A DNA stretch of 64,000 bases from Mycobacterium sp. 852013-50091_SCH5140682 (GTDB taxonomy: Bacteria > Actinomycetota > Actinomycetes > Mycobacteriales > Mycobacteriaceae). Every line of letters begins with the position of its first letter. Within the stretch, counting starts at the first letter, position 1. Shown piece after piece: positions 26,401 to 39,359 of this stretch. The position numbers were made by a program, and so were the translations under genes. Under the pieces are notes generated by a model that was not told the DNA's origin, ran no database searches, and saw only the letters and a program-made list of their open reading frames with translations. The stretch lies in the NCBI RefSeq assembly GCF_001665685.1, contig NZ_LZTB01000008.1, positions 57,606 through 121,605 of the forward strand, in the 5' to 3' direction.

Positions 26401-29400
26401 ATCTTCTCCTTCAGCGTCACCTGTCCGTACCGCAGGGGGAGGAACAGGTCGTTCACGCCCTGCTCGGCCGCGAGAACCGCCGGGAACGCCGGGAATGCGA
26501 CGCCGGTGCACAGATCCATGAGCACCGGGTGCATCGGCTCGGTGCCGAGCTGTTCGGCGAGTTCCTCACCGACGAGGATGTCGCCGATCGCCTCACCTTC
26601 ACCGAGCCACAGCGACTTGAGCGAACCCGACCAGTTCGGGCCCCAGACCAGTTCCAGGTCGGCGAAGGTCTCGAACAGCTCCTGTGGCCGCAGCCGGTTC
26701 ATGCGCTCGATCACTTCGTCGACCGGATCGTCGTCGGCGGCCGGTTCTTCGGTGCTGTCGGAGACACCGCTGACCACAGTGCCTTCGGCGTTCAACGACC
26801 AGTCGGCATCACTGACGCCGAACGGGCGGCTGTGCACCTGGAACGTCCACTCGGTGCCGCCGCCGGACGGGTGCAACGTCAACTGCACTTCGCGAGAACT
26901 CTTCTCGGGCAGGATGATCGGCTCGTAGAAGAAGACATCCTTCGCGTACGCAGGCGTACCGACCGCGGCCAGCGCCATCGCCGCATACGTCGCACCGGGC
27001 ACCACGACGGTGCCGTAGATGACATGGTCGGCAAGCCATGGCTGGGACTTGACCGAGATCCGGCTGGTGTACACCGAATCGCCGGACGCGAGATCCTTTG
27101 CACTGCCCAGGATTCCGGATCCCACGGGGCCGACCCCGCCCTCTACGGCGATCGCTGCGGTCTTGGGCCAGAAGCGGCGGTGCTGGAACGGATAGGTGGG
27201 CAGTTCCAGCCGGCGCCGAGGACGCGCGGAGTGCAGCGCCGCGAAATTCGGCCGGTGCCCGCCGACGTAGGCCGCGGCCAGCGCGTCGGCGATCTGGCGC
27301 CGGTCAGGGACACCCTTGCGCAGCGAGACGATCGCCCGCGGCGCGGCCAGGTGCTCCGGCCATACCTGCACCGCAGCCCCGGTCAGCACCGGCTGCGGGC
27401 CGATCTCCATCAACACCGAGCAGCCCAATGCCGCTACCGTGCGGACACTTTCGGCGAACTGCACCGGCTGACGCGAATGCCGCCGCCAGTACTGGGCGTC
27501 GAGTGGCGTCTGGGCCGTGAGCACGGCTCCGGTGCGGTTGCACACGAGCGGCAACGTCGGGGCGGAGAACTTCACCTGAGCGGCCAACGACTCGAACTCG
27601 TCGAGCACCGGGTCCAACAGTTCCGAGTGGAACGCGTGGCTGGTCTCCAGCCACGTGCAGCGGATGCCGTCTTCCTCGAACCGGTTGACCGCTTGTTGCA
27701 GATCCTCACCGGGACCCGAGAGCACGGTATTGGGCCCGTTGTAGGCACCGACCGACACGCGTGGGAATTCCCCGGCGATCTGCTCAACCTGCTTGGGGTC
27801 GGTGAACACCGCCACCATGCGTCCGCCCGCGGGCAGGCTGCCGAACAGTCGACCGCGGTGGGCGATCAACCGCACGCCGTCTTCAAGGCTGAACGCTCCG
27901 GCCACACATGCCGCGGCGTACTGACCCACACTGTGGCCCAGCACGACATCCGGCTCAATGCCCCATGACTGCCACAGCCGCGCCAAGCCCATCTCGACGG
28001 CGAACAGTGCAGGCTGGGCAAACGACGTGTGCCGCAACCGCTCTCCGGCTTCGGCGTCCGCAGCGAACATGACGTCCAGCAGCGGATGCGGCAGGATGTC
28101 GGCCACCGCGTCCGCGCACCGTTTCACGGTCTCGGCGAAAACCGGTTCGGCGTCGAACAATTCGCGTGCCATCCCCGGGTACTGGCTGCCCTGCCCGGTG
28201 AACAGCCACGCCGTCGTCGGATGGTTGGTGTGCTCACCCCGGAGCACACCCGGCCTGGTGCGGTTCTCCGCCAGGTCCGCAAGGCCCAAACGGGCGTCGT
28301 CGACCGATTCCACGACCAGGGCGGCGCGGTGCTCGAAGTGCGAGCGACCCGTCCCCGCGGTCAAGCACACGTCGGCCAGGTCGGCATCCGGGTGCGCGTC
28401 CAACCACGATCCGTACCGCTGGGCCAGTGCCACAAGGGCTTCCGGTGAGCGAGCGGACAGTGCGAGGACGTTGACTGCCTGCTCGTCATTCTCCGGGCCT
28501 GCTGGTTCCTCGCTCACGGGAGCCGGGTGCGCCGGCGCCTCTTCGATGAGCACGTGCGCGTTGGTTCCGGTGAACCCGAACGAACTCACCCCGGCGCGCC
28601 GCGGCCGGCCGTTGGTCTGCCACGGCGTGGCCTTGTCCACCACCCGCACCGAGAGCGAATCCCATGGGATGTGCGGCGACGGGTTCTCGAAGTGCAGGCT
28701 CTGCGGCAGCGTCTCGTGCTGCAACGACAACACGACCTTGATCAGACCTGCTGCGCCCGAAGCTGATTCGGTGTGACCGATGTTGGTCTTCACCGAGCCC
28801 ATCAGCAGCGGCCGGTCCGCGTCCCGGGATGCGCCGTAGGCGGCGGCGGCCGCCTGCACCTCGATGGGATCGCCCAGCGGGGTGCCAGTACCGTGCGCCT
28901 CGAGGTAGTCGACGTCGCCGCCGGTCCACCCCGCGCGGGCGAGTGCCGTCCCGATGAGCCGTTGCTGTGCACCACCATTGGGCACGGTCAGACCACTGGA
29001 CGCGCCGTCCTGGTTCACCGCGCTGCTGGGAATGACCGCGCAGATCCGGTCGCCGTCACGCTGGGCATCGCTGAGTCGCTTGAGCACGAGAATGCCGCAG
29101 CCTTCACTGCGGACGTAGCCGTCTGCGGAGGCGTCGAAGGTCTTGCAGCGTCCGACGGGAGAGAGCATCCGCGCGCGGGAGGCCGCGACGACCGTCACCG
29201 GGGACAGCAGGACGTTGACCCCGCCTGCCACCGCCAGATCGCAGTCCCCGGAATGCAAGGCCTGGCAGGCCTGATGGATCGCGACCAGCGCCGAGCTGCA
29301 GGCGGTGTCGACAGCCATGGCCGGGCCTTCGAACCCCAGCGCAAACGCAACGCGCCCGGAGATGGCGTTGAGCGCATTGCCGGTGATGAAGTACGGCTCG

Positions 29401-32400
29401 ATCTTGTCGATCGATTCCGAGGACAGCAGATGGGCGTACTCGTTGGCGGCCACGCCCGCGAAGACGCCGGTGCGGCTGCCGCGCAACGCGGCAGGCGAAT
29501 AGCCGGCTCTTTCCAGGCCCTCCCACACCGTCTCCAGCATCAATCGCTGCTGTGGCTCGATCCAGACCGCCTCGCGCGGTGAGATACCGAAGAACTCGGG
29601 GTCGAATCCGTCGATGCCGTCGAGGAATCCGCCGAAGCGCGTGTAGGTCTTGCCCGCCGTCTCCGGGTCCGGGTCGTAGAACTCGTCGATGTCGAACCGG
29701 TCTTCCGGGATCTCCCGGATGGCGTCGACGCCGCCGGACAGCAGGTCCCAGAAGGCTTCTGGGTTGGGTGCGCCGGGGAAGCGGCATGACACCGCGACGA
29801 TCGCGATCGGTTCGTCGGTGCTCGTCGTCACCGAGGCCGGTTTGGCCGCCGACTTGGGCTGCTCGCTGAGTCCGAGGACGTCGCCGAGCAGGTAGTCGGC
29901 CACGTCGGAGATTCGGGGGTAATCCATCACCAGGGTGATGGGAATCTCCGCGCCCACGCCCTGCTCCATGCGGCGCCGCAATTCGACGGCCATCAGCGAA
30001 TCCATGCCGAGGTCGAAGAATCCGGCGTCCTCACGGATCTCCGAGGAGTCCACGCGCGTCACCTCTGCCACCGCGTCGCGCAGGTAGTCGGTGAGCAGCT
30101 TCTTGCGCTGCTGAACCGGGGCGTTTGTGAGCCGTTCGACCAGCTGGGTCTTGCCGGTGCCGGACGGCGCAGCGGACAGCTGGGTCGGGACCTCACGCTC
30201 CAACTCGGCCAGGAACGCCCGGCGCCCGGCCTGCTGGTACAGCGGCAAGAAGCGGGCCCAATCGACCCGTGCCACAACGCCTTGCGCGGACCGCGATGCG
30301 ACCACGTCGGCCAGCCCTGCCAGCGCGTCAGCGGGTGAGAGTGTCCGGATCCCGCGCTGTTCGAGCCGTTTGCGGGCCTCCGCGTCGGCCATGCCCGCCG
30401 ACCACGGTCCGAAGTTGACGCTGACGCCGCCCTGGTCGCGAAGGCGCCAGACCAGTCCGTCGAGGAATGCGTTGGCGGCGCTGTATGCGGTCTGGCCGAA
30501 TCCGCCCCACACCGCGGCGATCGAGGAGGTGGTGATGAAGAAGTCGAGCTTCTCGTCAGCCACCACCTCGCTCAAATGCCATGCGCCCCAGACTTTCCCG
30601 GCGAACACGCGGTCCACTTCGGCGTCGTCGAGCTCACTGAGCGGCGTGGTGCCGATCTCGCCTGCGGCGTGCACGATGCCCGCCAGCGCAGGCAACTCGG
30701 CCCGCACGCCTGCCAGCAACCGGGCGACGTCGTGCGCGTCCGCGACATCGGCTGTGACGACGCGAACGTCGCAGCCGTACTGGGTGCGCAGCCCGTCGAT
30801 GCGCTGCGCCGCGGTGTCGCTGGGCTCACGCCGGCTGGTCAGCACCAGATGCTTGGCGCCGTGCGCCGCCAGGTATCCGGCGATCTCCAGTCCGATCGAG
30901 CCGAGGCCGCCGGTCACCAGATACGTTGCGGCATCCCGCAATTCGAGAGGCGCTCCGCTCGGCAGCTCAGCCTTGCGGACCAGCCGGGGAACATAGACGG
31001 TCTGATCGCGCAGTGCGACCTGGTCTTCCCGCCCGGCCGCGTCGGATGCCGTGGTGATCCGGCTGAGCAATGCGGTCCATTCGTCGGCGGAAGCCTCAGA
31101 GAGGTCAGCCAGCCCGCCCCACACCTGGGGCAGTTCCAGCGCAGCGGCGCGACCGAAACCCCACAGGGCAGTCTGCTCCGGCGCCACGGTGTCGGCATCG
31201 GCGACGTGCTGCGCGCCGCGGGTGACCAGCCAGATCGGGGCCCGCAGGTCAGCGGTGACCGCGGCGCGCAAGAGCCGCCGAGTACCGGCCAGCACCTCGT
31301 GTTGCATCCGCAGCAGTGACCGCATCGAGGGCGCACCGCTCGAGTTGAGGGCGCCCACATGCACGATGCGTAGTGTCGAATCGTCAGTCGCGGCGGTGCG
31401 CAACGCATCCGCGAGCTGCGCCTCCTCGGCATCGGATGCCGGCAGGCCGAGGAATCGAGGCCGCTGACCACGCGCGGTGAGCGCGTCGACCAGGGGTTTG
31501 ACCGCGTCGGATTCGTCGCCGATCAGGATCCAGGAGCCCGCCCCGGCCTCCGCGCCGGCGAGTGGGGTAACCGCCTTCTCCCAGCGGAATTCGTAGCGGC
31601 CGTCGGCGATGGACTGCGTCGAGCGTTGCTGGTTGTGTTGTGCGGCAAGCTTTGTCAGGACGCTCAAGGTCTGCTGGTCGGCGCTGTCGCCGTCGAGCAG
31701 GGCTGCGAGTTCCTCGAGCCTGCCGTCCTCGAGCAGCCGCACGGCCTGGGTGCGTGCGGCGACGTGCTGTTGCTGGCTGGGCTGATCCCGGTTGTCGCGA
31801 TACCAGTACTGGCGGTGTTCGAACGGATAGGTGGGCAGGTCGAGTTTGCGGGCGTCCGGCTGCCGGAAGGCCGCGAACGTGGGCAAGTGACCCAAAACGT
31901 ATGCGTCGGCGATGGCTTCGGTGATCTGCCGGTGGTCGGCGGTGTTGCGCCGCAGGGAGGCGAGCACCCGAGGTGCGGTGGCCGGATCCGGCCAAGCGCC
32001 AAGCGCCGTGGCGGTGAGCACGGGCCGCGGGCCGATCTCGAGCAACGCCTTGCAGTTCATGTCGGCGAGCGTGCGCACGCTCTTGGCGAACTCCACCGGC
32101 TGACGCGCGTGGCGACGCCAATACGCGCCGTCGAGCTTGACGCTACGGCCGAGTGCGGCTCCGGTGCGGTTGTCGATCAGGATCCGTTGCGGGGCTTTGT
32201 ACGTGAACCGGTTCGCGTACGCCTCGAACTCATCGAGGATCGGGTCGAGCAGTGCCGAGTGGAATGCGTGGCTGGTTTCCAGCCAGTCACACCGGATGCC
32301 ATCGGCGGTCAACCGTGCGACCGCTTGCTCCAGATCTCCTGCAGGACCGGACAATACGGTGTTGGTGCCGTTATAGGCGGCGACCGACAGCGTCGGGTAT

Positions 32401-34466
32401 TCGTCGGTGAGGCCCTCGACCCGTTCGGCCGCGGTGAACACTGCCACCATTCGGCCGCCCGCGGGCAGGCTGCCGAACAGGCGGCCCCGTTCGGCCATCA
32501 GCTTCGCGCCGTCCTCCAGGCTGAACACACCGGCGACGCAGGCCGCCGAGTACTGGCCGACGCTGTGGCCGAGCACCACGTCCGGCTCGAAGCCCCACGA
32601 CTGCCACAGCCGGGCCAGTCCCATCTCCACTGCGAACAGGGCAGGCTGGGCGTAGGAGGTCTGCCGCAGCGTCTCTTCGCTCGCCTCGGCGTCGAATATC
32701 ACGTCCAGCAACGGCTTTTCGAGAACGTCGGCGATCGCCTCCGCGCACCGGTTCAGCGTTTCGGCGAAAACCGGCTCGGTGTCGAACAATTCGCGGGCCA
32801 TGCCCGGGTACTGGCTGCCCTGGCCGGTGAACAGCCACGCCGTCTTCGGTGCTTCGTGCGATTCGCCGCGGACCAGACCTGGCGCGGGGCGGTCGTCGGC
32901 GAGCGCGCCGAGCAACTCGAGGGCGGAGTCCTTGGAATTGACGACCAACGCGGCCCGGTGTTCCAGGTGTGCTCGGCCCACGCCTGCGGTGAAGCAGACG
33001 TCGGCCAGCGTGGCTTCGGGGTGGGCGCTCCACCAGCTGCGGTACTGGTCGGCCAGCTGCACAAGCGCTGCCGGTGTCCGCGCCGAGAGCGGCAGGATGC
33101 TGAAGCGCCCGGTCGCGGGCTGCTCGACCGGTGCCGGCCAGACTTGTTCAGGAGCTTCTTCGAGGATGACGTGCGCGTTGGTGCCGGCGAACCCGAACGA
33201 GCTGACTCCGGCGATGCGGGGCTTGCCGTTGCGCTCCCACGGCGTGGTCTCCTTGACCACCTCGACTGCCAGGCGGTCCCACGGGATATGCGGTGACGGG
33301 TTCTCGAAGTGCAGATGCTTGGGCAGTGTCGCGTGCTCCAGCGACAGGATGACCTTGATGACGCCCGCGATGCCTGCCGCGGCCTCCAGGTGCCCGATGT
33401 TCGTCTTCGCCGAGCCGATCAGCAGCGGCGCGTCGGGCTCGCGCCCGGCACCGAGCACGGCACCGGCGGCCTGAGCCTCGATCGGGTCGCCCAGCGACGT
33501 CCCGGTGCCGTGAGCTTCCAGGTATCCGACGTCGCGTGGTTCGAGGCCGGCCCGCTTGAGCGCATCGGAGATGACGCGCTGCTGAGCGACACCGTTGGGC
33601 ACCGTCAGCCCGCCCGACGCGCCGTCCTGGTTGATGGCGCTGCCGCGGATCACGGCCCGGATGCGGTCACCGTCGCGGATCGCGTCCTCGAGACGCTTGA
33701 TCACGATGACGCCGCAGCCCTCGCCGCGCACATAACCGTCGGCCGCGGCGTCGAAGGTCTTGCACCTGCCGTCGGGCGCGAGCATGTGGGCACTGGAGAA
33801 CGTGATCATCGTGGCGGGCGTGAGCAGCACGTTCGCGCCGCCGGCCAGGGCCAGGTCGCATTCGCCCAGACGCAGCGCCTGGCAGGCCTGATGGATCGCC
33901 ACCAACGACGAGCTGCACGCGGTGTCGACGGCCACCGAGGGCCCCTGCAGCCCCAACCGGTAGCTGATCCGCCCGGCGGCCGCCGCGTTCGACGTGCCGA
34001 TGGCCATGTAGGCCTCGATCTCGGGGTAGGTCAGCTCGTCGGACGCCATGCCCAGGTAGTCGTGCGTCGCCAGCCCGACGAACACCCCGGTGTTGCTTTC
34101 GGCAAGAGATGTCGGTGCGATGCCCGCATGCTCGATCGCCCGCCACGCCGTCTCGAGCAGGAGTCGATGCTGCGGGTCCATCAACCTGACTTCGCGTGTC
34201 GACATGCCGAAGAACGGCGCGTCGAACCCGGTGACGTCGTCGACGAAACCGGCCCGCCGGGTCACCACTTTGCCGGGCGTACTCGGGTCCGGATCGAAGA
34301 ACTCGTCGACGTCCCAGCGGTCCTTGGGTACTTCCGACACCGCGTCGCGACCGTCGCGCAACACGTCCCAGAATGCTTCGGCATCGGGTGCCCCCGGGAA
34401 GCGCGCCGCGTAGCCGACAACGGCGAAACGGGAGTGCGGTTCGATCGGACGCTCGACGGATTCCAT
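23487..34466 (-). CDS. pks: Bimodular type I polyketide synthase of the TPP locus (phleic acid synthase)
   Basis: 3659-aa type I polyketide synthase in two modules. Module 1: KS ~12-436 (active Cys184 in DTACSSSL), AT ~549-860, KR ~1184-1380 ([17 protein letters not shown]), ACP ~1450-1525 ([10 protein letters not shown]). Module 2: KS ~1553-1976 (DTACSSAL), AT ~2090-2400, DH ~2452-2740 ([13 protein letters not shown], His present), ER ~2973-3250, KR ~3282-3465, ACP ~3545-3620 ([10 protein letters not shown]). No DH or ER is visible in module 1, and there is no loading module or thioesterase. Both AT domains have HAFH, the malonyl-type marker, and GHSVGQ. Known role of the orthologue: makes the long polyunsaturated (phleic) acyl chains of trehalose polyphleates. 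Start ATG 34466 follows AAGGAGG. Confidence 0.95.
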   Translation of the reverse strand: MESVERPIEPHSRFAVVGYAARFPGAPDAEAFWDVLRDGRDAVSEVPKDRWDVDEFFDPDPSTPGKVVTRRAGFVDDVTGFDAPFFGMSTREVRLMDPQHRLLLETAWRAIEHAGIAPTSLAESNTGVFVGLATHDYLGMASDELTYPEIEAYMAIGTSNAAAAGRISYRLGLQGPSVAVDTACSSSLVAIHQACQALRLGECDLALAGGANVLLTPATMITFSSAHMLAPDGRCKTFDAAADGYVRGEGCGVIVIKRLEDAIRDGDRIRAVIRGSAINQDGASGGLTVPNGVAQQRVISDALKRAGLEPRDVGYLEAHGTGTSLGDPIEAQAAGAVLGAGREPDAPLLIGSAKTNIGHLEAAAGIAGVIKVILSLEHATLPKHLHFENPSPHIPWDRLAVEVVKETTPWERNGKPRIAGVSSFGFAGTNAHVILEEAPEQVWPAPVEQPATGRFSILPLSARTPAALVQLADQYRSWWSAHPEATLADVCFTAGVGRAHLEHRAALVVNSKDSALELLGALADDRPAPGLVRGESHEAPKTAWLFTGQGSQYPGMARELFDTEPVFAETLNRCAEAIADVLEKPLLDVIFDAEASEETLRQTSYAQPALFAVEMGLARLWQSWGFEPDVVLGHSVGQYSAACVAGVFSLEDGAKLMAERGRLFGSLPAGGRMVAVFTAAERVEGLTDEYPTLSVAAYNGTNTVLSGPAGDLEQAVARLTADGIRCDWLETSHAFHSALLDPILDEFEAYANRFTYKAPQRILIDNRTGAALGRSVKLDGAYWRRHARQPVEFAKSVRTLADMNCKALLEIGPRPVLTATALGAWPDPATAPRVLASLRRNTADHRQITEAIADAYVLGHLPTFAAFRQPDARKLDLPTYPFEHRQYWYRDNRDQPSQQQHVAARTQAVRLLEDGRLEELAALLDGDSADQQTLSVLTKLAAQHNQQRSTQSIADGRYEFRWEKAVTPLAGAEAGAGSWILIGDESDAVKPLVDALTARGQRPRFLGLPASDAEEAQLADALRTAATDDSTLRIVHVGALNSSGAPSMRSLLRMQHEVLAGTRRLLRAAVTADLRAPIWLVTRGAQHVADADTVAPEQTALWGFGRAAALELPQVWGGLADLSEASADEWTALLSRITTASDAAGREDQVALRDQTVYVPRLVRKAELPSGAPLELRDAATYLVTGGLGSIGLEIAGYLAAHGAKHLVLTSRREPSDTAAQRIDGLRTQYGCDVRVVTADVADAHDVARLLAGVRAELPALAGIVHAAGEIGTTPLSELDDAEVDRVFAGKVWGAWHLSEVVADEKLDFFITTSSIAAVWGGFGQTAYSAANAFLDGLVWRLRDQGGVSVNFGPWSAGMADAEARKRLEQRGIRTLSPADALAGLADVVASRSAQGVVARVDWARFLPLYQQAGRRAFLAELEREVPTQLSAAPSGTGKTQLVERLTNAPVQQRKKLLTDYLRDAVAEVTRVDSSEIREDAGFFDLGMDSLMAVELRRRMEQGVGAEIPITLVMDYPRISDVADYLLGDVLGLSEQPKSAAKPASVTTSTDEPIAIVAVSCRFPGAPNPEAFWDLLSGGVDAIREIPEDRFDIDEFYDPDPETAGKTYTRFGGFLDGIDGFDPEFFGISPREAVWIEPQQRLMLETVWEGLERAGYSPAALRGSRTGVFAGVAANEYAHLLSSESIDKIEPYFITGNALNAISGRVAFALGFEGPAMAVDTACSSALVAIHQACQALHSGDCDLAVAGGVNVLLSPVTVVAASRARMLSPVGRCKTFDASADGYVRSEGCGILVLKRLSDAQRDGDRICAVIPSSAVNQDGASSGLTVPNGGAQQRLIGTALARAGWTGGDVDYLEAHGTGTPLGDPIEVQAAAAAYGASRDADRPLLMGSVKTNIGHTESASGAAGLIKVVLSLQHETLPQSLHFENPSPHIPWDSLSVRVVDKATPWQTNGRPRRAGVSSFGFTGTNAHVLIEEAPAHPAPVSEEPAGPENDEQAVNVLALSARSPEALVALAQRYGSWLDAHPDADLADVCLTAGTGRSHFEHRAALVVESVDDARLGLADLAENRTRPGVLRGEHTNHPTTAWLFTGQGSQYPGMARELFDAEPVFAETVKRCADAVADILPHPLLDVMFAADAEAGERLRHTSFAQPALFAVEMGLARLWQSWGIEPDVVLGHSVGQYAAACVAGAFSLEDGVRLIAHRGRLFGSLPAGGRMVAVFTDPKQVEQIAGEFPRVSVGAYNGPNTVLSGPGEDLQQAVNRFEEDGIRCTWLETSHAFHSELLDPVLDEFESLAAQVKFSAPTLPLVCNRTGAVLTAQTPLDAQYWRRHSRQPVQFAESVRTVAALGCSVLMEIGPQPVLTGAAVQVWPEHLAAPRAIVSLRKGVPDRRQIADALAAAYVGGHRPNFAALHSARPRRRLELPTYPFQHRRFWPKTAAIAVEGGVGPVGSGILGSAKDLASGDSVYTSRISVKSQPWLADHVIYGTVVVPGATYAAMALAAVGTPAYAKDVFFYEPIILPEKSSREVQLTLHPSGGGTEWTFQVHSRPFGVSDADWSLNAEGTVVSGVSDSTEEPAADDDPVDEVIERMNRLRPQELFETFADLELVWGPNWSGSLKSLWLGEGEAIGDILVGEELAEQLGTEPMHPVLMDLCTGVAFPAFPAVLAAEQGVNDLFLPLRYGQVTLKEKMPRRFYCRARWHESALDSETQVFDLEYLDRDGRHLGGIREFTVKRAPREALLRGLGGDATRLLYTLGWHEVPLPPSDAETPKLSGTWLVAGFDELAAKLPGCIPLDRNTNPELLGQVLAQAHERGMGFSGVVWRSSAASTGESTTEAQARLETEIANLLSAVHTVQGGQVRLPGGLWIVTERAVATESGEPVDPVQAALWGFGRTTINEEPALHAKLVDSDGSDEAVQALASLLTGPVDEPELAVRQGKLLASRLLPWARSGHLTVPRGGDYVLAPTERGAIDNLRITEKEVPAPDEGYVQVRVEAAGLNFRDVLNVLGLYPGDPGPIGGDFAGVVTQLGDGVTGVEVGQRVYGSMQGAFSSRFNVPAQFLAPIPDGVSAVQAATIPAAALTVRLAFDWAQLKAGDKVLIHAASGGVGLAAIQMVQQCGAEVFATASTFKRATLRKLGVKYVYDSRTTDFADQILADTGGEGVDVVLNSLTSEGFIEATLKATAKGGRFAEIAKRDIWSQERMSEARPDIAYEIVALDTVMFTEPDRIRDLLTEVSEGLATGVWTPLPAEIYPLTEARTAFRRMQQARHIGKIVVQMPNPLQPKPDRSYLITGGLGAIGLHTAAYLAQLGAGDIVLTSRRAPDADAQRVIDEITERYKTRIHVFAADVGDEAEVAMLLEKIRAELPPLAGVAHLAGVLDDALLGQQSVERFRSTLAPKAFGAGHLDRLTKDDDLDFFIVSSSVSSLFGSPGQSNYATANALLDGLVAQRRAQGLPATGINFGPWAQGGMASSEAATANISAQGLIPLEPSAALAALAEVVANGTGQATVIKANWQRAAKVLGSQRPPILDLVLPSAVGEIVGDSEVLKQLLEIPVPQRAGFVTEFLQKEVQNFLRLAQPPAASSRFLDLGTDSLMAIELRNRLHSQFGGKFTLNATAVFDYPTIGGLAEYLVSQLPDAESADAPEPQAPDTPQAETPQPAD

Positions 34467-34540
34467 GCCGTTGTCCTCCTTGCATCGGCGGTCAGAATGA
34501 CACTCCGCGCGCTTCCCCATAGCGCCTGAAGATCAACTCG

Positions 34541-34557
34541 ACGCACACTATATGCGT
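34541..34557. promoter_or_regulatory. Inverted repeat in the divergent pks/papA3 promoter
   Basis: ACGCA (34541-34545) and TGCGT (34553-34557) flank an AT-rich CACTATA in the 236-bp gap between pks and papA3. The TATATG stretch may be a -10 element. A second short GC hairpin (GGGGC/GCCCC around 34657-34671) lies nearer papA3. I see no gene in this gap. Low certainty. Confidence 0.3.
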
Positions 34558-34702
34558 GCGTACCTTAGGCGTGCTTGCTTCGCTGTCCTGACAGCAACCT
34601 GTGCTGGACGCCTCCGGTAGAACCGAGGGTATGTTGTTGCCGCGACGGGGCATGGTGGCCCCGCAACCGGCTTAGCAAGGAGTCCTGAGAGGGGACGAGC
34701 TT

Positions 34703-36124
34703 TTGCGCATCGGGAAGATAACTGTTGGCGCACTTGATGAATGGACGTTGAGTTCGGGCTCGGTCACCTCGTGGCACCCGACTGCCGCGGCTCAGGAAAA
34801 AGCCAAACAGGCGCCCGTGAGTTCGGTTCCGGTTAGCTACATGCAGCGTCAACACCTTCGTAACTATCACGATCGCCACGCGGCGGGTTTGAACTTCTCC
34901 CGGCAGATCATCGCCAGCTGTGAGGTGGCGGGCCAATGCGATATCGCGGCCATGGATCACGCCGTCAATACCTACCTACGGCGACACGACACATTCCGGA
35001 GTTGGTTCAAGCGGACCGGTGACGGTGACTTCATCCGGCATGCCCTGCAGGACCCGGCCGACATTGAATTCGTGCCCGTCGATCAGGGCCACATGACGGC
35101 CGACGAAATACGGGCCCACGTCGTCGACATACCCAATCCGTTGGAATGGGGCTGCTTCACTTTCGGGATCGTCCAGAACGAAACTCACTTCACGTTCTTC
35201 GCCGCCATGGATCACGTTCACGGGGACGCGACGTTGATCGGCACCACGATGATGGAAGCCAACGGCATGTATTCCGCGATGAGCGGGAGCGGCCAGGCGC
35301 TCGCGCTGCCCGATGCCGGTAGCTTCGACGACTTCTGTGTTCGCGAGGGTGAATACACGTCGGCGTTGACGGTGGATTCGCCGGGCGTGCGCGCCTGGAT
35401 CGACTTCGCCGCGAACAACAGAGACGGCTTCCCCGAATTTCCGCTGCCGCTGGGCAATCCGGACGAGTCGACGAGCAGTGCCTGGAGTTCTGAGATTCTG
35501 ATGAGCCCGGCTCAGACGGAACGCTTCGACTCGGCCTGCGCGGGAGCCGGCGCCCGTTTCGTCGGCGGCTTGTTTGCCTGTCTGGCTTTGGTGGAGCACG
35601 AATTCACGGGTGCGCTCACCTATTACGGGCTCACCCCGAGAGATTCCCGCACCGCCGGCGACAATTTCATGACACAGGGCTGGTTCACCGGTCTGATTCC
35701 GATCACCGTGCCGGTGGCGGCGACGTCTTTCAGCGAGGCCGCATGGGCCGCGCAGACTTCATTCGACTCGGGGCTTGACATGGCGCGAGTTCCGTATTAC
35801 CGCGTTTTGGAGTTGGCGCCGTGGTTGAACTGGCCACGCCCGAACTTTCCGGTGTCAAACTTCTTGCACGGTGGGGCCGCGCCGCTCAACGCGATCCTCG
35901 CGGCCGGCGACTTGGGCCTTGCGAACAATATCGGGATGTATCCCGACAATCGGTTTTCCTACCAATTGACGATCTACATATTCCGGTATGGCGAAGGCAC
36001 GGTCATGGCGATCATGCATCCCGACAATGCGGTCGCGAAGAAATCGGTGGCCCGCTACATGGAAGCGATGAAGTCGGTCGCCGGACGGGTTGCTGACAGC
36101 GGGCACTGGGGACGCGTCGCGTAG
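34703..36124 (+). CDS. papA3: PapA3-type polyketide-associated acyltransferase
   Basis: 473-aa acyltransferase of the condensation-domain superfamily, which transfers fatty acyl groups to trehalose during TPP (via diacyltrehalose) assembly. The active-site motif HxxxD is present as MDHVHGDATL near residue 175. The N-terminal RIGKITVGALDEW and SWHPT regions match PapA proteins, which supports the TTG start at 34703 (GAGGGG upstream) although TTG is uncommon. It is divergent from pks and followed by 27-bp tandem repeats and mmpL10 on the same strand. Confidence 0.93.
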   Translation: MRIGKITVGALDEWTLSSGSVTSWHPTAAAQEKAKQAPVSSVPVSYMQRQHLRNYHDRHAAGLNFSRQIIASCEVAGQCDIAAMDHAVNTYLRRHDTFRSWFKRTGDGDFIRHALQDPADIEFVPVDQGHMTADEIRAHVVDIPNPLEWGCFTFGIVQNETHFTFFAAMDHVHGDATLIGTTMMEANGMYSAMSGSGQALALPDAGSFDDFCVREGEYTSALTVDSPGVRAWIDFAANNRDGFPEFPLPLGNPDESTSSAWSSEILMSPAQTERFDSACAGAGARFVGGLFACLALVEHEFTGALTYYGLTPRDSRTAGDNFMTQGWFTGLIPITVPVAATSFSEAAWAAQTSFDSGLDMARVPYYRVLELAPWLNWPRPNFPVSNFLHGGAAPLNAILAAGDLGLANNIGMYPDNRFSYQLTIYIFRYGEGTVMAIMHPDNAVAKKSVARYMEAMKSVAGRVADSGHWGRVA

Positions 36125-36135
36125 CGGAGTGCAAA

Positions 36136-36216
36136 CGGATGCGAGGAGCAGGGCGGCTTATGCGGACGCGAGGAGCAGGGCGTCTTATGCGGACGCGAGG
36201 AGCAGGGCGTCTCATG
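36136..36216. repeat. Three tandem 27-bp repeats
   Basis: Units 36136-36162, 36163-36189 and 36190-36216 share the core CGGACGCGAGGAGCAGGGCG with 1-3 differences. They fill most of the gap between papA3 and mmpL10. The same core recurs at 39238-39280 and inside fadD23 at 41623-41639. No spacers, so not a CRISPR. Confidence 0.92.
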
Positions 36217-36265
36217 CGATTGATTTTCCGCGGTGCTCCGGCTCCGGGATGAAGGTGAGGGCAAC

Positions 36266-39247
36266 ATGCGACGGATAGCCGACCTGGTGGTGCGGTGGCC
36301 ATGGGCGGTGATCGGGGTCTGGGTGGCGCTGCTGGTCGCCCTGCCTCTGGCTTTCCCGTCGCTGAGTGCCATGGCGGAGAAGCATCCGCTGGCCATCCTG
36401 CCCAACGACGCGCCGTCGAGCGTGACCGCGCAGAAGATGACCCAGGCGTTTCACGAACCGGGCAACGACGACCTTCTGTTGGTGGCGCTGATCAACGAGA
36501 AAGGGCTCGGACCCGCCGACGAGGCGACGTACCGCAAGCTCGTCGACGCGTTGCGCGACGACCAGGCCGACGTGGTCAGCGTGCAGGACTTCATCTCCAC
36601 CCCGCAGCTGCGGAAGTTCATGACCAGTGAGGACAAGACGACCTGGGTATTGCCGGTGGGTCTGGCCGGTGAGCTGGGCACGCCCCGGGCGTTCGACTCG
36701 TTCAACCGGGTCTCCGAGATCGTCGCTCGCAGCACCGCAGGCAGCACCGCGCAGGTCCACGTCACGGGCCCCGCGGCCACCGCCGCCGACCTCACCGTCG
36801 CAGGGCAGAAGGATCGCCTGCCGATCGAGCTCGCGATCGCCGTCCTGGTCCTCGCGGTGCTGTTGGTCGTGTACCGCAGTGCGGTCACCATGCTGCTGCC
36901 CTTGGTGACTATCGGATCGTCACTGGTGATCGCCCAAGCGCTGGTCGCGGGGTACTCCCAGCTGACGGGTTCGGGCGTCTCCAACCAGTCCATCGTGTTC
37001 CTCAGCGCGATCATGGCCGGCGCCGGAACGGACTACGCGGTCTTTCTCATCAGCCGCTATCACGACTATCTGCGCTCGGGCTCGGATTCCGATCAGGCGG
37101 TCAACAAGGCGATCATCTCGATCGGGAAGGTGATCGCCGCGTCCGCCACCACGGTGGGTCTCACATTCCTGCTGCTGAGCTTCTCCAAGATGGGAGTGTT
37201 CAGAACGGTCGGAGTGGCGTCGGCCATCGGCATCGGTGTCGCGTTCCTCGCCGGGATGACGCTGTTGCCCGCGATCCTGGTGCTCGCCGGGCCCCGTGGT
37301 TGGGTGAAGCCGCGGCGCGAGCTGACGGCTCGGTTCTGGCGGCGTTCCGGTATCAGGATCGTGCGTAGACCGGTCGCACACCTTGTCGCCAGCCTGCTCA
37401 TCTTGGGCCTCCTGGCCGGGTGCGCGATCTTCGCGCGGTACAACTACGACGATCGCAAGGTGGTGTCGCCGTCGGCGTCGAGCTCGATCGGATACGCGGC
37501 GGTCGAACGCCATTTCCCCATCGCCCAGTCCATTCCCGAGTACATCCTCATCCAGTCGCCGCACGATCTGCGTACCCCGCGGGCCCTCGCGGATCTGGAG
37601 CAGATGGCGTCCCGCGTCGCCCAATTGCCCGACGTCGGCATGGTCAGCGGCATCACCCGGCCGCTCGGCGATGTGCCACCGGAGTTTCGTGCCACGTATC
37701 AGGCGGGCCTCGTCGGTGATCGGCTGGCGAACGGATCCGATCAGATCGACCAGCGCAGCGGCGACCTCAACCGGCTGAACAACGGGGCCAAGACCCTGGC
37801 AGACAGCCTCGCCGACGTGCGCGCCCAGATCACGCAGCTGGCGCCCAGTATTCAGAGCCTGGTCGACACCATGTCGTCGGTGCGCACCGAATACGGCGGC
37901 GACAAGCTGGTCAAGGACGTCGATACCGCGGCCAAGCTGGTGCAGAGCATCAACGCGCTGTCCAACTCCATGGGGTACAACCTCTCGGCCGTCAAGAACA
38001 TCTTCGGGTGGATCGACCCGGTTCTGCAGGCGCTGAACGGCAACGCGGTCTGCGATGCCAATCCGTCGTGCAGCGAAACGCGCGCCCAATTCCAGAAACT
38101 GAGCGACTCGCGAGGCGACGGCAATCTCGACCAGATCAACGATCTCGCACACCAACTCCAGGGAGTCGACGACAAGCAGACCCTCACCGCGACGGTGAAC
38201 AAGCTCAACGCCGCCCTGGTCAATGTCTCCAAAGCGGTCAAGACGCTCGGTCTGGACAAGCCCGGCGGTCCGCAGGCCGGCATGAGGCAGCTGCAGCAAG
38301 GTGCCGACCGGCTCGCCGGCGGTAGCCGTGAGGTGGCCGGCGGGGTGGATGAACTGGTCAAACAGGTCAAGGTGATCGCCGACGGGCTCAATCAGGCCTC
38401 GTCCTTCCTGATGACGATGCGGACCAATGCCGCCGACCCATCACAGGCCGGATTCAACATCCCGGCCGAAGTGCTGGGCCTGCCGGACTTCAAGAAGGCT
38501 TCCGCGGCGTACGTCTCGCCGGACGGTCGCTCGGCGCGGTATCTGGTGCAAACCAAGCTCAACCCGTTCAGCTCGGAAGCGATGGATCAGGTCAACCAGA
38601 TCCAGGACATCGCCCGGGGCGCTCAGCCGAACACCGCGCTGGCCGACGCGACCATATCGATGGGCGGATTCCCCGCCGCCTTGCGCGACACGCGCGACTA
38701 CTACCAGCAGGACATCCGCTACATCATCATCGCGACGCTCATCGTCGTGCTGGTGACGCTGATGTTGCTGTTGCGGTCGGTCGTCGCGCCGCTCTACCTC
38801 GTCGGGTCGGTGGTGATCTCCTACTTCGCGGCGATGGGGATCAGCGTGCTGTTTTTCCAGTACCTGCTACATCAGCCATTGCATTGGAGTGTGCCGCCAC
38901 TGGCGTTCGTGGTGCTGGTCGCGGTCGGCGCCGATTACAACATGCTGCTGGTGTCGCGACTGCGTGACGAGTCTTTGCACAGCGTGCGCTACGGCGTCAT
39001 CCGCACGTTGAGTTCGACGGGTGGCGTGATCACCGCGGCGGGCCTCATCTTCGCGGCCTCGATGGCGGGGTTGCTGTTCTCCAGCATCGGCATAGTGGTT
39101 CAAGGGGGCTTCGTGATCGGTGTGGGAATCCTGCTGGACACCTTCGTGGTCCGCACCATCACGGTGCCCGCCATTGCGACGTTGGTGGGGCGGGCGAATT
39201 TCTGGCCGTCGCGGGTGCTCGCCCGGAAGTTGCGGCTGCGGACGTGA
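36266..39247 (+). CDS. mmpL10: MmpL10-type RND transporter of the TPP locus
   Basis: 993-aa RND-superfamily lipid transporter. After an N-terminal helix ([19 protein letters not shown]) comes a periplasmic domain, then a first membrane bundle from ~190 with the family motif [20 protein letters not shown] large second periplasmic region rich in Gln/Asn/Leu coiled segments (~490-800) follows, and a second bundle with [17 protein letters not shown]. In characterised mycobacteria MmpL10 exports the diacyltrehalose precursor of TPP across the inner membrane. Start chosen at ATG 36266. The stop codon falls inside a copy of the locus repeat (39238). Confidence 0.94.
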   Translation: MRRIADLVVRWPWAVIGVWVALLVALPLAFPSLSAMAEKHPLAILPNDAPSSVTAQKMTQAFHEPGNDDLLLVALINEKGLGPADEATYRKLVDALRDDQADVVSVQDFISTPQLRKFMTSEDKTTWVLPVGLAGELGTPRAFDSFNRVSEIVARSTAGSTAQVHVTGPAATAADLTVAGQKDRLPIELAIAVLVLAVLLVVYRSAVTMLLPLVTIGSSLVIAQALVAGYSQLTGSGVSNQSIVFLSAIMAGAGTDYAVFLISRYHDYLRSGSDSDQAVNKAIISIGKVIAASATTVGLTFLLLSFSKMGVFRTVGVASAIGIGVAFLAGMTLLPAILVLAGPRGWVKPRRELTARFWRRSGIRIVRRPVAHLVASLLILGLLAGCAIFARYNYDDRKVVSPSASSSIGYAAVERHFPIAQSIPEYILIQSPHDLRTPRALADLEQMASRVAQLPDVGMVSGITRPLGDVPPEFRATYQAGLVGDRLANGSDQIDQRSGDLNRLNNGAKTLADSLADVRAQITQLAPSIQSLVDTMSSVRTEYGGDKLVKDVDTAAKLVQSINALSNSMGYNLSAVKNIFGWIDPVLQALNGNAVCDANPSCSETRAQFQKLSDSRGDGNLDQINDLAHQLQGVDDKQTLTATVNKLNAALVNVSKAVKTLGLDKPGGPQAGMRQLQQGADRLAGGSREVAGGVDELVKQVKVIADGLNQASSFLMTMRTNAADPSQAGFNIPAEVLGLPDFKKASAAYVSPDGRSARYLVQTKLNPFSSEAMDQVNQIQDIARGAQPNTALADATISMGGFPAALRDTRDYYQQDIRYIIIATLIVVLVTLMLLLRSVVAPLYLVGSVVISYFAAMGISVLFFQYLLHQPLHWSVPPLAFVVLVAVGADYNMLLVSRLRDESLHSVRYGVIRTLSSTGGVITAAGLIFAASMAGLLFSSIGIVVQGGFVIGVGILLDTFVVRTITVPAIATLVGRANFWPSRVLARKLRLRT

Positions 39248-39280
39248 GGAGCAAGAAGTTGCTACGCACGTGAGCAGCAA
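39238..39280. repeat. Two degenerate copies of the locus repeat overlapping the mmpL10 stop
   Basis: ACGTGAGGAGCAA (39242-39254) and ACGTGAGCAGCAA (39268-39280) differ at one base and are 26 bp apart, close to the 27-bp period of the array at 36136. The first copy includes the mmpL10 stop codon. Confidence 0.6.
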
Positions 39281-39359
39281 ATTCCCAGCAGTGTCAGAAC
39301 CGGCATGCAGGGGTGATCTGTGTGAAACTACGAACCGGAGCGGGGCGATAGGGGTGGAG

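Noticed and set aside
24075..27968. A 1297-codon open frame antisense to the PKS gene
   Set aside because: It mirrors the reading frame of the strongly supported pks; high GC makes antisense frames open. The product is low-complexity and shows no domain.
36136..36216. Possible CRISPR array or clustered-repeat locus
   Set aside because: The 27-bp units are directly contiguous with no spacers, and no cas genes are nearby.
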